A stretch of 64,000 nt of DNA. Source: Panorpa germanica. Its lineage: Eukaryota; Arthropoda; Insecta; Mecoptera; Panorpidae. The notes beneath the pieces are model-generated. The model worked only from the letters and a program-made list of their open reading frames with translations, was not told the origin of the DNA and searched no databases. Positions within the stretch are counted from its first letter, which is position 1. Each line of letters starts with the position of its first letter. The DNA lies in the NCBI GenBank assembly GCA_963678705.1, contig OY783204.1:15386759-15450758 (forward strand), written 5' to 3'. Both the position numbers and the translations under genes were made by a program. Below are positions 22,743 through 34,621 of the stretch, one piece after another.

Positions 22743-25295
22743 CTAGCTTTTACCCCCGTCGCAAGCGACGTCTGTCTTTTGTGTGTGGCTTGAACTTCAT
22801 GTAAAAATTTAAATTCCACTTGAGTTTACCACCGTCGCAAAGCGATGACTTTTTGGCGAGTATGATTTGAATTCAATAAAATAATTCGTAATCACATTTC
22901 ATATTTAACTCTATTTTTAAATTGAAATAAATAATAAACTTGCTCAATAATAAATTGACTAAAAAAAATATTTTTTTTGTATCAAAATAAAGAATATTTT
23001 CAATTTATGCGTTATTTGACCAACATTTTTTCAAAATTTGGAATTTTTTTTTTCGATTCGTAAATAAGTTACCAAGGTTAGCCTGTATACAAAATTTCAA
23101 CTTTCTAGCACAATTTTTACTCTCGGAAAATACTGCCCCCGTGCCCCCAAATAAAATTTTGAAATTTTGAATTTTTTTTCATTAGTAATATACTTAATTA
23201 TTCTAGAATTTAGAATATGAACTTTCTCCAAAGTTTCCTACCGGGCTCCCGGTTTCTTTAACCCCCCCTTTTTCAATTTTTGAATTTCTAATTTTTGGGA
23301 AATATCAGCCTTAAATAGCTTAATACACATGCAAAATTTCAACTTTCTATCTTTTACGAATTAAAAGTAATACAGCAAAAAAGGGCTCACTTTTTTTCCA
23401 GTTTTTTTAAAATCACGGGTTTCCAGGAAATTTAGGGATAAATCCGGGGACGCCAAAAGTCTTAGAATTTTTTTCTCTACGAAATAGGCAATTTTCAAAA
23501 ACATTGACGGAGCCGTCTTCGCGCTGCCATACAAAGTTTACTACCAAACATATAAAATCATAAGATCATAAATATACATTTGGAACATTATAAATAAGAC
23601 TGAGTTTACCCCCGTCGCAAAACGACGTCTTTTAGGCGTGTATCGTTTGAATCCAATAAAATAATTCGTAATTACATTTCATATTTAACTATTCTATTTT
23701 TAAATTGAAATAATAAATAAACTCGCGCACATATACACACATATAAATTGATTAAAAAAATATTTTTTTTTTGTCAAAATAAAAAATATTTTCTATTTAT
23801 GCGTTATTTGACCAACTTTTTTTCAAAATTTGGGATTTTTTTTTTCGATTCGTAAATAAGTTACCAAGGTTAGCCTATATACAAAATTTCAACTTTCTAG
23901 CACAATTTTTACTCTCGGAAAATACTGCCCCCGTGCCCCCAAATAAAATTTTGAAATTTTGATTTTTTTTTTATTAATAATATACTTAATTATTCTACAA
24001 TCCAGAATATGAACTTTCTATAAAGTTCCCTACCGGGCCCCCGAATTTCTTCACCCCCCCCTTTTTTAATTTTTGAAATTCTAATTTTTGAGAAATGTCA
24101 ACATTAAATAGCTTAATACACATGCAAAATTTCAACTTTCTATCTTTTCCAAATTAAAAGTAATACAGCAAAAAAGAGATCACTTTTTTTCCAGTTTTTC
24201 CAAAATTACGGGTTTCCAGGAAATTCAGGGAAAAATCCGGGGACGCCAAAAGTCTTAGAATTTCTTTCTCTACAAAATAGGAAATTTTTAAAAACTTCCC
24301 TGGAGCCGTTTTCGAGCTACCATACGAATCGCGTAAACATATAAGAATATAAACATACTAGCTTTTACCCCCGTCGCAAGCGACGTCTGTCTTTTGTGTG
24401 TGGCTTGAATTTCATGTAAAAATTTTAATTCCACCAGAGTTTACCCCCGTCGTAAAGCGTCTTTTTGGCGTGTATATTTGAATCCAATAAAATAATTCGA
24501 AATTACATTTCATATTTAACTGTTCTATTTTTAAATTGAAATAATAAATAAACTCGCACATATGCATTGAGACATATAAATTGACTAAAAAAAATATATT
24601 TTTTTTATCAAAATAAAAAATATTTTCAATTTATGCGTTATTTGACCAACTTTTTTTCAAAATTTGCAATTTTTTTTTTCGATTCGCAAATTAGTTACCA
24701 AGATTAGCCTATATACAAAATTTCAACTTTCTAGCACAATTTTTACTCTCGGCAAATACTGCCCCCGTGCCCCCCAATAAAATTTGGAAATTTTGAATTT
24801 TTTTTTATTAATACTATACTTAATTATTCTAAAATCCAGAATATGAACTTTCTCCAAAGTTCCCTACCGGGCCCCCGAATTTCTTCAACCCCCCCTTTTT
24901 CAATTTTTGAATTTCTAATTTTTGAGAAATGTCAGCATTGAATACCTTAATACACATGCAAAATTTCAACTTTTTATCTTTTACGAATTAAAAGTAATAC
25001 AGCAAAAAAGGGCTCACTTTTTTTCCAGTTTTTCCAAAATTACGGGTTTCCAGGAAATTCAGGGAAAAATCCGGGGACGCCAAAAGTCTTAGAATTTTTT
25101 TCTCTACGAAATAGGAAATTTTTAAAAAGATCGCCGGAGCCGTTTTCGCGCTGCCATACAAAATTCAGTACCAAACATATAAGATCATAAGAATATAAGA
25201 ATATAAGATCATAAGAATATAAACAAACAGTTGGAACATTATAATATAGGATAAGAAAACAAACATACACCTCGGACATTATAATATAGGATAAA
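22743..25295 (+). repeat. Head-to-tail array of an approximately 780-bp dispersed repeat
   Basis: Full heads CTAGCTTTTACCCCCGTCGC begin at 22743 and 24358. Shorter heads of the form GAGTTTACCCCCGTCG begin at 22822, 23602 and 24437. Each is followed by the same body: TTATGCGTTATTTGACCAAC, then TACTGCCCCCGTGCCCCCAA, CTACCGGGCCCCCGAATTTC, GGGTTTCCAGGAAATTCAGG and a CATACAAA tail with ATAAGATCATAAGAATATAA. That makes three body copies. The heads include the short palindrome CGTCGCAAGCGACG. It is non-coding apart from a spurious short frame. Many insect genomes carry a dispersed repeat starting CTAGCTTTTACCC; its class is uncertain to me. Confidence 0.8.
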
Positions 25296-25299
25296 ATTA

Positions 25300-27100
25300 A
25301 CTATAATAAATATAATAATTTATATTAATTAAAGATAGTAATTAATACAAAATAATGTATATTACTGACGCATGATTTCTGAAGTTCAAAATTACATTTA
25401 AGGTTAAAACCTTAAAACTAAAAACAGTGAGTGGTAATGGGCAATGGGGCGTCAAAGTTATAAAAAATACAAAGAAAACGTAAATTAAATTCTAAATTAA
25501 AAATGGTGCAGGGAATGACTACGCATATTCCCATATGCAATACAGTTTAAATTGAGCACAAAATTGAAAAAGTGAATGAATGATACTTTAGTCTTGTGAA
25601 ATTGTAATTTATAATTTTAAATGAATTTTATAATGATTCACAAGTAATTTTTGTATATTGAGTTAACCTTATAGCATGTGGTCAGACCGGTGAACCTCGA
25701 GGACGGTCACTTAGTTCACACATACATGAGAGCCGGGAGTAAATAATATTATAAATGGTCTGTACGAGGAAATGTTTAATACTGCCAAGAGCCTTTGGTG
25801 AACAATAATAAAATGCAAATAATATGATAATCTTTTAAGCCAATTTAAATATGATGATTTTATACACAACACTGATAATGTGTACATAATTATATACGAT
25901 ATAAATAAACGATTAATGGAGACTATATTACTATACTTGCAATCAATATTAATTACTTTATATTATTATATGATTATGATATGATATTAATTATCCAAAT
26001 GAAAGAACCTCTAAATAGTGCGTAACAAGTGCTAAAGGATTGAAAGTAAGAAAAGCAATTAAGTTTTGCTTGATTTACTAGATAATAAATCTCAAGAAAA
26101 TTTTATTGTTAATTTTTCTTTGCCATTGAACAACAGATATGTTTCCATCGATTTCACTGAACAGCTAGACTCTTTCCCAAATATAGTCACCCATGTAATA
26201 TTTTACACAAACGAAACATAGTAATATTTAATCCAAAAGGATCTTATTTTATTATTTTTTAGTTACTTTAATAGTTTAGTTACACAAATTCTTGAAAAGG
26301 TCTTCTAAAAGTATGTTAATCCTTAAGAAATGATTGCACAATTTAATTGCAAGAAAAAGTAACTTTTCTTATATAATATACTCGTAAACCAAAATAAACT
26401 TAACTGTGTTTAGTTTATAAAGAATAACCTTCTCTTTTGTGTGTGGAAAATCCCACTGTTTTTTTTTATATTTTCCTACAAACTAAGAAAATTATATTTC
26501 TTAATTTCTCATACATAAGAAACATTCTCGCACTACACTGAAAAAAAAATGTTGTTGGAAAAAACACTGTGAAAAAATCACGCAGAAATAAAGCCGCACC
26601 TAAAATTATTTCAAACTACAGACTTTTCCGCGTGAATTTTATTAGATTTTTAAGTTATATGATTTCATGTGTTACAGAATTGCAGATTTATTTCTAGATT
26701 TAGATAGATGATCCGAATTTCCGGCAAGATTTATTTCCGCATGATACAGCACTTATGGGTTATTCGTGAACCACGTCGTTCCATTTTGGCATCTTTAGAA
26801 CTCGTAATTCATCAACGCATGAAAGGAAAAAGGTCCATATGCTCTCACTTACTTTGCAAACTGTATTCATTGTTTCAAATGAAATAAATGCAGAAAATTA
26901 CGTAGCTTCACTCATTTCCCTCGCGCCCCCTTAACATGCCTCGTGGTTTATGGATGACCCCTTATCACGTAAATTACAATTATTCAATGTCAGAATTTTA
27001 CATTGCATCAATGTTACAAATACATGGTAGAATATAACAAATATTACAATATTTTCCATCTCAATAACAGATTTAAATTATGCATCCACAAAATTTTCAA
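25300..27100. other. AT-rich stretch upstream of the zinc-finger exon
   Basis: Contains an AT-rich repeat block at 25370-25560 similar to 22490-22660. No exon with an N-terminal Rab-effector helix was found here or elsewhere upstream in the window. Confidence 0.45.
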
Positions 27101-27153
27101 ATTTTAATTCTAAAGAAAGAAATAGTTGTCTCATATTATTATTTCTCCACCAG

Positions 27154-27366
27154 GAGATCCGGCGACTCCAGTTCGCTGCAACTTCCTGATCCGGAACTTT
27201 ACGACAAGAATCGCTGTGCTGTTTGCAGACAAGTGTTTCCTACAGGTCTTCCCGCTAGAGGCGCCACTTGCCGATGCTGTGGTTTAAAGGTCTGCCGCGG
27301 CAGGGGCTGCTCGGACTGGGATCAAGGAGCCAAGAAATGGGATTGCTACTTGTGCCAGAAAAATAG
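27154..27366 (+). CDS. Rab effector (Slac2/MyRIP-like) exon: FYVE-like zinc finger
   Basis: This exon carries the zinc finger of a Slp/Slac2/rabphilin-group Rab effector, proteins that bind GTP-loaded Rabs (typically Rab27 or Rab3) on secretory vesicles. The pattern is CAVC-x14-CRCC-x4-C-x4-C-x11-CYLC, i.e. eight zinc-ligand cysteines plus one extra. It starts DPELYDKNRCAVC and ends DWDQGAKKWDCYLCQKN. The acceptor is CTCCACCAG|G and the donor AG|GTGATC. It enters with one base completing a codon and leaves with two bases (AG), which the next exon at 31891 completes as Arg. Being phase-split at its 5' side it cannot be the first coding exon. The expected helix before the finger (SHD1) was not found upstream. 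The family is secure; the exact orthologue (MyRIP/Slac2 versus another member) is inferred. Confidence 0.9.
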
Positions 27367-28139
27367 GTGATCACTTTATTATACTTACTTTTTATTAATA
27401 CAAATCGGTCTTATATTCTTTATCGAAATATTTGGTGTTACATTTTCTTAATTGTGTAGATGCTACACATAAATTTCATAGAATTTTCATAAAATTTTAA
27501 AATGCATTGATAGGACTGAAATATTTGTCTAACACTGTTTTAATTCGTTACAATATTGAAGAAAATATCATTCGTATTTAGCTATGCGTTTGGAGTCATT
27601 CAGTAATAAGTGATCAAAAGAAGAGAGTGGTGCACAAAGTCAGATAAGACGATACAAGAAGGAGGAAAGAAGTCATAAGCTTCGTGACATCACAACTTAT
27701 CTAAAATTCAACTACCAAAAAAGGAAAAAACAAGGACAAAGAAATAAGACTAAATAGCCTCGGAATAAGGCTATGGTCAGCGCTACACAAATTATAAATT
27801 CGATAATAGAATAGTTCAGTTAGACTAAAAGAAAATTGTGTCTAGATACAACTGATTTCGTATGGGGCTAAAAAAAAATTCTAATGACTGACGTCACAGG
27901 ATTGGGGTTGACGTAAGAAGTAGTTGTATTAGGAAAGCATAACATTTTTTGTGACGTAATTTAAGGATGAACTTAGTCAAATAATTAGTAAGACGCAATT
28001 TCCAAGATCATAGAGTCATTTATGCTAAGTTGCTGTGTTTCTGATTCCACTTTCTCGACTAGAACTATAGTTTGCTTAAGTTTCGCTGTTGTTTTACTTA
28101 GTTAATTATCTGAAATTATTTATCTTAAATTTACGATAG

Positions 28140-28480
28140 TTGTTTGATAAGTCAGACACTTTTTGAATTTCCCGCGCAGCAAACTTTAAGTACAACACTG
28201 CTTCCATCAACTGCCATCTGTTAATAGACTACTGTTTTGAGCATGAAAGTGCATGAGGTGGCTGAGGTTGCAAGCATCTTAACTGAGCGGGTACATTACA
28301 TTTTGCATGAATATAGAAGATGAAGAAGCTATCCGCGCGATGGATGCCACGATGGCAAAAATCTATAAATAGGGCTACGAGCTGATACCCCATCCAGTAT
28401 ATACTCCAGATTTAGCACTCTACTACTATATCCTATTTATAATTTTGATTTATAAAATGGCTGTGCGGTAATAGTTTTGG
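28140..28480 (+). pseudogene. Mariner transposase relic, internally deleted
   Basis: Plus-strand frames read VHEVAEVASILTERVHYILH (about 28250-28305), then MKKLSARWMPRWQK (about 28320-28365), then YELIPHPVYTPDLAL (about 28380-28420). The first two match the helix-turn-helix and linker region of mariner transposases (VAE..GIS.ERVHHIL and the LCARWVPR signature). The last matches the final aspartate region (LPHPPYSPDLAPSD). The core between them, with the first two catalytic aspartates, is absent. It lies in the intron between 27366 and 31891. Confidence 0.78.
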
Positions 28481-29225
28481 GTCTAATTTCAACTAATCCT
28501 TGCTTTTCACGAATAAACAAATTGACAGATTCCAATTGAAATACAAAGATTCAAAAAGAACGCAACATTTTAGAAGAATGTTGAAAAACATATTTACAAG
28601 TATTGAAAAGAATAAATCAAATTTATAGAAAATAGACAATTTTATGCTGTTTAATAAAAACTTGTCATTTCTAACGCCTTGACCTGCCGTAGAAACGCAT
28701 GCCACTCCGGTCGTCCCCACAAAACACGTCTTTCTCTTGGCGTTAGACACATGCTGCCGCTACCAGGAACAAATCAAGAACAGATGACCTTGACCTGGTC
28801 AAGCTAATAAATGTTGCAGACTTACGGTAACTTTCGAATGACATTCCGGTTCTATTATGATACCTTGCATATATTTATTTACAACCAGATAGATATGAAC
28901 ACTTGACAAGTAACACAAATATGTCTAGGTTTCGGAATGTTGGAACGGTCTGGATTCAGTCATAGTAATTGCGACTGGATATAATGAATTTTCTGAAAAA
29001 ATAATTGCGACTGGATGCATTTGATTTTGTCAAAGAAATTGTGATTGTACACAATCCATTACAGCAGAGCAATATATAATTGATTTTTTAGAGGAAAGAT
29101 AAAATAGGTTAATAGATACCGGCTCTGTAAATACCATTACTTTCACGAGTTACCTAACTTATTTTTAATTATTTCATTTTTAATTTAACAAAGAAATTAT
29201 TTTATAATTAAATTTTTTTTCTATA

Positions 29226-29362
29226 TACAGAGTGTCCCAATATTGAACGATAAGCGGACACCAGAGGGTGGTCCTGCTCATGACTACATAAGAAAAAAAA
29301 AATTATCTACAATTTTTATCTAAAATTTACCCACTTATCGTTGAATATTCGGACACCCTGTA
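29226..29362. mobile_element. 137-bp MITE, TACAGAGTGTCC type
   Basis: The ends are TACAGAGTGTCC and GGACACCCTGTA (inverted repeats with one mismatch). The subterminal words CGATAAG and CTTATCG also match in inverse. TA dinucleotides flank both sides. Non-coding. Confidence 0.72.
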
Positions 29363-29369
29363 TACATTT

Positions 29370-30590
29370 ATAGGAAGACCCAGATCTTAAGTTTTGTTTT
29401 GCAACATACTATGTTGCAGTAGATGTTGTATTTCTATGAATATATTTCATGTTGTAACAACGGTTGGAGAAAGATGAAAATCTTCTGATATTGGTGAACT
29501 AAGCCTGATGTTGGTGGCACGGTTGAGTCGTCCGTAGCGTAGTTGACAAAAGGATCACCAACATCAGTTGTGAATTTAAATTTGTGCTGTTAAGATGACT
29601 CAAAAGTTATGTTGACAACTTGGTTGGTAAACATGCTGATTCGTCTGTGGTAACAACGACCAGTTCGTCCTTCATATGAAATGAAGTGTTGCTGACTCCT
29701 ATCATCGATGACCTCCTACTATGTTGGCAATTGGTCTCGTGTGGAGGCCCCCATCAATTTAACTTAATAATTATTAAGTCTGAGTCAAGTTCAATGCCCA
29801 CTGTCTCTTCGGCGTTAAAATATTAAAATAATATATGTTATTTTAATAATAAAATATAACATGCATATGTAAAAATTCTGCAAAATGTTCTGCAATATAT
29901 AAGACTAGGACACCATAAATACTGCCAATATTGTATATTGCAGATTCTCATAGCTAATTTCGAGGTTTGAATTTATGAAGTAAACCCATTTTCCAAAAAG
30001 AAAACCAAATTTATAAACTAACATTTTGCTGATTGTGAATCTAAGTCGTGATTATTGATTGTTCATAGTCGAATGAGCGTTCACGTATTGAACACCCAAA
30101 CATTTGTGCAAACATTTGAACATTCATCCAAATAAAAATAAATTAATAATTTCTTTGTTTACTACACATAAGTACTCGGAAATAATTGTTACTAAAGAAA
30201 ATGTAAAGTAAAAATATCGACAAATAATAATGTTTGTCTAATTTATGACAAGCTATATTTATATTGGGTTAGCTCTTTGTGGCACAGAATGTGATATCAT
30301 TAAAAAAAAACAATTCATCGACAGGGACCGTGCGTTAAACATAGAAACAGCACTGCTGCTGAAGGTGGCGCTGTCAGTGTTTTATTTTCATAACTAAATG
30401 GATATAATAGATATGACAAGATATAATAATAGCTATTTATTACAATAACGTATGAAAGATACTTTTTTAAAAAGAAAGCGTAATTACATATGTGTTTCTT
30501 CCAGTAATGAATAGTCGTATACATGGTTAGAATGATTCCACAGGTGCGAAAAATATTTAATCTCATCAGACCCCCTGTAGCAAATTTTGC
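29370..30590. other. Intronic stretch
   Basis: A less AT-rich segment at 29450-29750 with recurring TGTTGG/CAACAT words (for example GATGTTGGTGGCACGG) suggests an unrecognised repeat. The block at 30320-30380 (GTGCGTTAAACATAGAAACA ... GGTGGCGCTGTCAGTG) recurs inverted at 51357-51410. Confidence 0.4.
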
Positions 30591-30594
30591 TATA

Positions 30595-30804
30595 GTCAAA
30601 ATCACGATAGTTCGGCGGCAACTTATACTTAAAAGAGGTTATAAGAGCGATATAAATCTATAATACGATAATGAATTATATCTTATTCGTTTCTATACAC
30701 ATTCTAGAAAAATAAGTGAGTCAGTGCTTTTTAGTTATATCCGTAGTTTATACCCCACAACTTGTTTTAAGTATGGGTCGCCGCCGAACTCTCGTAATTT
30801 GAAC
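30595..30804. mobile_element. MITE with GAGAGTTCGGCGG-type ends, copy 1
   Basis: The left end GTCAAAATCACGATAGTTCG and the right end CGAACTCTCGTAATTTGAAC are imperfect inverted repeats. Internal arms (ACTTATACTTAAAA, TTTTAAGTATGGGT) also pair. A shorter family member is at 59703-59875. Confidence 0.65.
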
Positions 30805-31061
30805 TATACATCTCTATTTTGCTGGGGTCTGAGGAGGTTAAATTAGCAAGTGAAGTCCAAACAAGTGTATCCAATGTTTACAATGTCCAAATATCGGTAT
30901 TAAATTAAATTTAACACATTGCGAAAAATAATATAATAAATTGTTCAGCTTGATGTTAATTGAAAGGTCAGTAATACTGAATGCACTTTATATATATTTA
31001 CACATAATTTTTTACAGCATTGATCCATTTCATACGTTTATTAATTTTCCATAAGAAACCA

Positions 31062-31315
31062 CCCAGTAAACAATTTGGTGAAGTGCCCTATTTTGTGACG
31101 TTTCTCTCACTATTTCACTTCAATTATAGTTCGCATCAACTTTATCTTCATTTGTATTCCGACAAGTGGAGTAATTTCGCCATCTGTAGCCGATAAAGTA
31201 GACATTTTATATGAAAAAATGTGAGAAACTGAACTATAAATGAACTCTTTTATGACAAAAATATCATGACGCATCTTCAATATGATGTCAAAGTGACTCC
31301 AAAATGTTTACTGGG
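31062..31315. mobile_element. MITE family A, full copy 2
   Basis: 254 bp, ends CCCAGTAAACAATTTGG and CCAAAATGTTTACTGGG, inverted relative to the copy at 1751-2003. It ends about 575 bp before the exon at 31891. Confidence 0.8.
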
Positions 31316-31890
31316 CAAGTGTGGTCTTTGGATATTTATAAAATTTCATTAACAAATCGAATCCACGTTTCTGACAGATGTACATATATGAATTATTGTG
31401 GATGTAACAAACTTCCAATAATGACATCACGTGACATCACGAATATAATTTAAATTTATTCGATCAATAAATACTAAAGAAAAAATGACATAGGCATATA
31501 CGACATAATGACAGTTTAATAAATTATTCATAAAGTTCACATTTTGCCACCCGATGGCGTTAAAGTCATAACGCACAGTCTCTATGTACAATCTACATAT
31601 TGCTATTTCTATGCAAATCTGGCAGACTATGTTTCAGGCGTTATAATATAATTATAGTATTAATATAATAATAATTGGCTGACCACGCAGTAAGTGAGAG
31701 AAACGATGAAACCAATATTCGAATTACACATTAAATCCTTCGCTATTATTGAGGTGCTCTACATACAAATATCCACAAAAGAATCCTTTAACAGTAACAC
31801 ATATTATTTGTATTAATGCTTCATGCTGACTGCTGTGTCTTCGGGTTCAATTTTTGTATTTTCATTAAATTAAATAATTCATTATTTCAG

Positions 31891-31997
31891 AGAACTTCAT
31901 TTAAGAACTGGCCGGTGGTTTTTCAATCAGATACAACGGAAATTTCGAACAACAGAACCCGAGCACCTGCGCGTTGACAAACTGATTCGAAACGCAG
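31891..31997 (+). CDS. Rab effector exon: TGRWFF motif
   Basis: This exon follows the zinc finger and encodes RELHLRTGRWFFNQIQRKF, then TTEPEHLRVDKLIRNA. The (S/T)G-x-WF(F/Y) sequence right after the finger is the second conserved part of the Rab-binding domain (SGAWFF in rabphilin and some Slps). The continuing helix ending in an RF-type pattern (QRKFRT) is more like Slac2 proteins. Acceptor ATTATTTCAG and donor GCAG|GTAAAT are canonical. The first base completes the Arg codon begun in 27154-27366. The exon leaves with one base (G), which joins AT of 36711 to make Asp. The phase match and domain order make linkage to the flanking exons secure. Confidence 0.9.
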
Positions 31998-32954
31998 GTA
32001 AATAAATATCAGTTAAGTTATTGTGGTAGTAAGGAAGGTGATTTCTTTTTATAGAGTTTATTTAACACATATTGAAGTATTATAAAATATTTTTTTATTA
32101 TCATTTTGATAAAAAATGACGGCGAAGAAGCCCATCTTGAAAATTGTCTTGAAATTTTTTTATATATATTTGCTGTGGGACTAAGCAGTGTTTTTTTTTT
32201 CAATCAAATTTTATAGAAATAGAGCACTTTTGAATACATGAGTCGATTTTTTTCCAAAAAATGAAGCACTAAATTGTATAGAAAAGAAACGTACTCCAAT
32301 GCAGAATGCTTTTATCAAATAATTACAAATCGATCCATGCAACGGTTTCTAAAAAAATGCTTTACTACTGTTTACGATCAATTAAATCCTTATTCTATTG
32401 CCTTATCTTTATCCTTAATCCAGTTAAATTGTCGATGCTCTGGTTGACCTCGATATATAGATGTCCATACGAAACGGTACACGCAATTAGAAAAATTACA
32501 TTTCATTGAATTTTAAAATACTGCTACAGTAATAATAAGAGGTTGCACTATTCAAATTTGAATTTTGTTTTACTAGGTAATATTTCTATTATTATCCTAA
32601 CATGATGACGTCAATAAGTCTAGAAGTAATTCTATTTATTTTTCGTTTTATATTATGACATTATATTGAAACATTATGGGTCGCCGCAACAGCTGCTAGA
32701 GTTGTGACGTTTCATTCTGCTTCTCTTTTGCACCTGTTTGTTTAACATTGATAATTGAAAGAAATTGATAATAAATTGAAAGAAACGACGTCTACTAGTT
32801 ACTAACGTTGACTAATTATTAAAAGGTAAAAAATGACTATTTCAATATTTAACAACTTCTACTACATAAAATTAATTGGAGGTTTAATAATACTTTCATA
32901 AAAATTACGTTATGATACACTATCCTAAATGGACCTTTAACACTTATGTTAATG

Positions 32955-32973
32955 ACCGGGTACCCGGGTACCC
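32955..32973. repeat. GGTACC subterminal repeat, piggyBac left end
   Basis: ACCGGGTACCCGGGTACCC, a self-complementary double GGGTACCC. Identical copies occur at 33144-33162 and, inverted, at 34603-34621, all inside the piggyBac element. Possible transposase-binding sites. Confidence 0.8.
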
Positions 32974-33143
32974 ATCGCGATGTATTAGTATGAATAATTC
33001 GTAAAAAAAACAATATTTCGTTTTGTGCTCTTGGATCGTTAATTTTTAACTTAAAAGCAAACTAGTTGTGAGTGCATTTAATTTATTTAAAAACAACTTT
33101 TCTTTTTAAATAAGTTTAAAGTTTGACCATCGCCCCATTAGCA

Positions 33144-33162
33144 ACCGGGTACCCGGGTACCC
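33144..33162. repeat. GGTACC subterminal repeat, second copy
   Basis: Same 19-base sequence as 32955-32973, about 190 bp further in. It is preceded by TTAGCAACC, which also flanks the inverted copy at 34603-34621 (GGTTGCTAA). Confidence 0.8.
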
Positions 33163-33364
33163 ACAGTAGAAAGCATAGGAAATAAATTGAAAATGGTTTC
33201 TATAAATGCATGCAACTAATTTTTATTATTAAAAATAAGTAAATATTACAGTTTTTTTATCATTAGTGACATTAATTTTGACATTTAAGACATTTTGTGA
33301 TATTACCTGAATGCTTATCACATATTGGCTGGTGACAATTGTCACCGCTCTTGCGAGTCTTTCG

Positions 33365-34461
33365 TCATCTTTTTATAGGTAAGGCATTGCATACAAGGCA
33401 AGATCCTATCACTTTCTTTCTTCCGGTTGTATCTTCCGGAACCACGGGTCCAGGATTTGGTTCGGCTGTTTCCTCTACTGCATGACCTAAAATACTTTCA
33501 ACGGCAATCTTTGTTATGAAGTTGCGGATTTGCTGTGCGGATTCAATCATTGGCAATGCCAGTTCTTCACTCAGTTTCCGCATAAATTGACGACGTTCTC
33601 TCGTTTTTTTGGCAATCATTTTATTATTTTCGTAATAAATTATATATGATGCAAGTAAAGAAATGTCCAGCATGTTGAAGAACATTGCCATTGGCCATCT
33701 CGAAGATCGTCGTTGACTTGTGTACCTCCGAACCATTTGGTTTATTGTATTAACGGCAGCTTTATATTTATTATAAAATTTATAATTTCTGGTTTCCGCT
33801 TAGTATCATCACTAACTGATGCATCTGAATGCATTGTAGATAACAGAATGACAGCTTTTTTTGGAACATAAGAACACATGGTAACCTTTACGTGGAATCC
33901 AAAAACTGTCGAATACTGCTCGAATATCTGAAAACTTTGTTGTCTTATTTGCTGCTATAACACTAGGGATGTATGGTTTATTTTTTTTTATCGTGCCAAC
34001 AATGGTAATATTCCACGATAACAAATGTTTAGCAACAGGTAGAGTAGTAAAGAAGTTATCCATGCAGATGTTTCTACCACTACCTCGATACGGAGCCGCC
34101 AATTCTTTCAGTACTCTTTCACCATGATTTTTTTCCCGAGTGTTCCTATTTTACCAGTGTACATAATCCCCTGCAAAGGATATGCGTTTTCCGCATCACA
34201 AATCCACTAGATCTTTATACCATACTTAGCTGGTTTCGACGGTATATATTGAGTGAATCCAGTACGGCCATGGTATAGATAAAGTTGTTCATCGATTGTC
34301 AAGTTTGCAATTGGTTTGTACATTTTGGCTAGATTTGAATTCAGCATTGTCCACACATCACGAATTGGAGCTGCCTTGTCTTCTTTTTTACGTTGACTTC
34401 GAGTATTACTATCGTCGAATCTTAAAAAACGCAGAATATTATGGAATCTATTTATACCCAT
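33365..34461 (-). pseudogene. piggyBac transposase, broken
   Basis: Three minus-strand pieces are visible. 34461-34207 has MGINRFHNILRFLRFDD and LTIDEQLYLYHGRTGF. 34102-33812 has GRNICMDNFFTTLPVAKHL. 33736-33365 has SQRRSSRWPMAMFFNMLDI and ends in a short Cys segment (GSCLVCNALP). They match the piggyBac catalytic region and C-terminus. A stop interrupts the frame just before WICDAENAY, which contains the first catalytic aspartate. The second lies in CMDNFF. The third, normally in a GGVDT.DQM context, is here AAVNTINQM, so it is Asn. The N-terminal domain before MGINRFHN is missing. Several independent lesions show it is dead. Confidence 0.88.
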
Positions 34462-34602
34462 CGCCGAGCGATACAGTGGATTCTAGATGATTTTTTTTTC
34501 TTTTTTCTTTTAAATTGTCACTAACTATTCATATTTAAAAAAAAATTTTTAGAAAAATTGTTTTTTAATAAAATAAACAAAATTTTCAATATTAAGGTTT
34601 GT

Positions 34603-34621
34603 GGGTACCCGGGTACCCGGT
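34603..34621. repeat. GGTACC subterminal repeat, right end, inverted
   Basis: GGGTACCCGGGTACCCGGT, the reverse complement of the two left-end copies, about 40 bp from the right terminus of the piggyBac element. Confidence 0.8.

Noticed and set aside
25040..25279. 79-codon minus-strand frame
   Set aside because: Falls in the body of the repeat array and is not preserved in the other two units.
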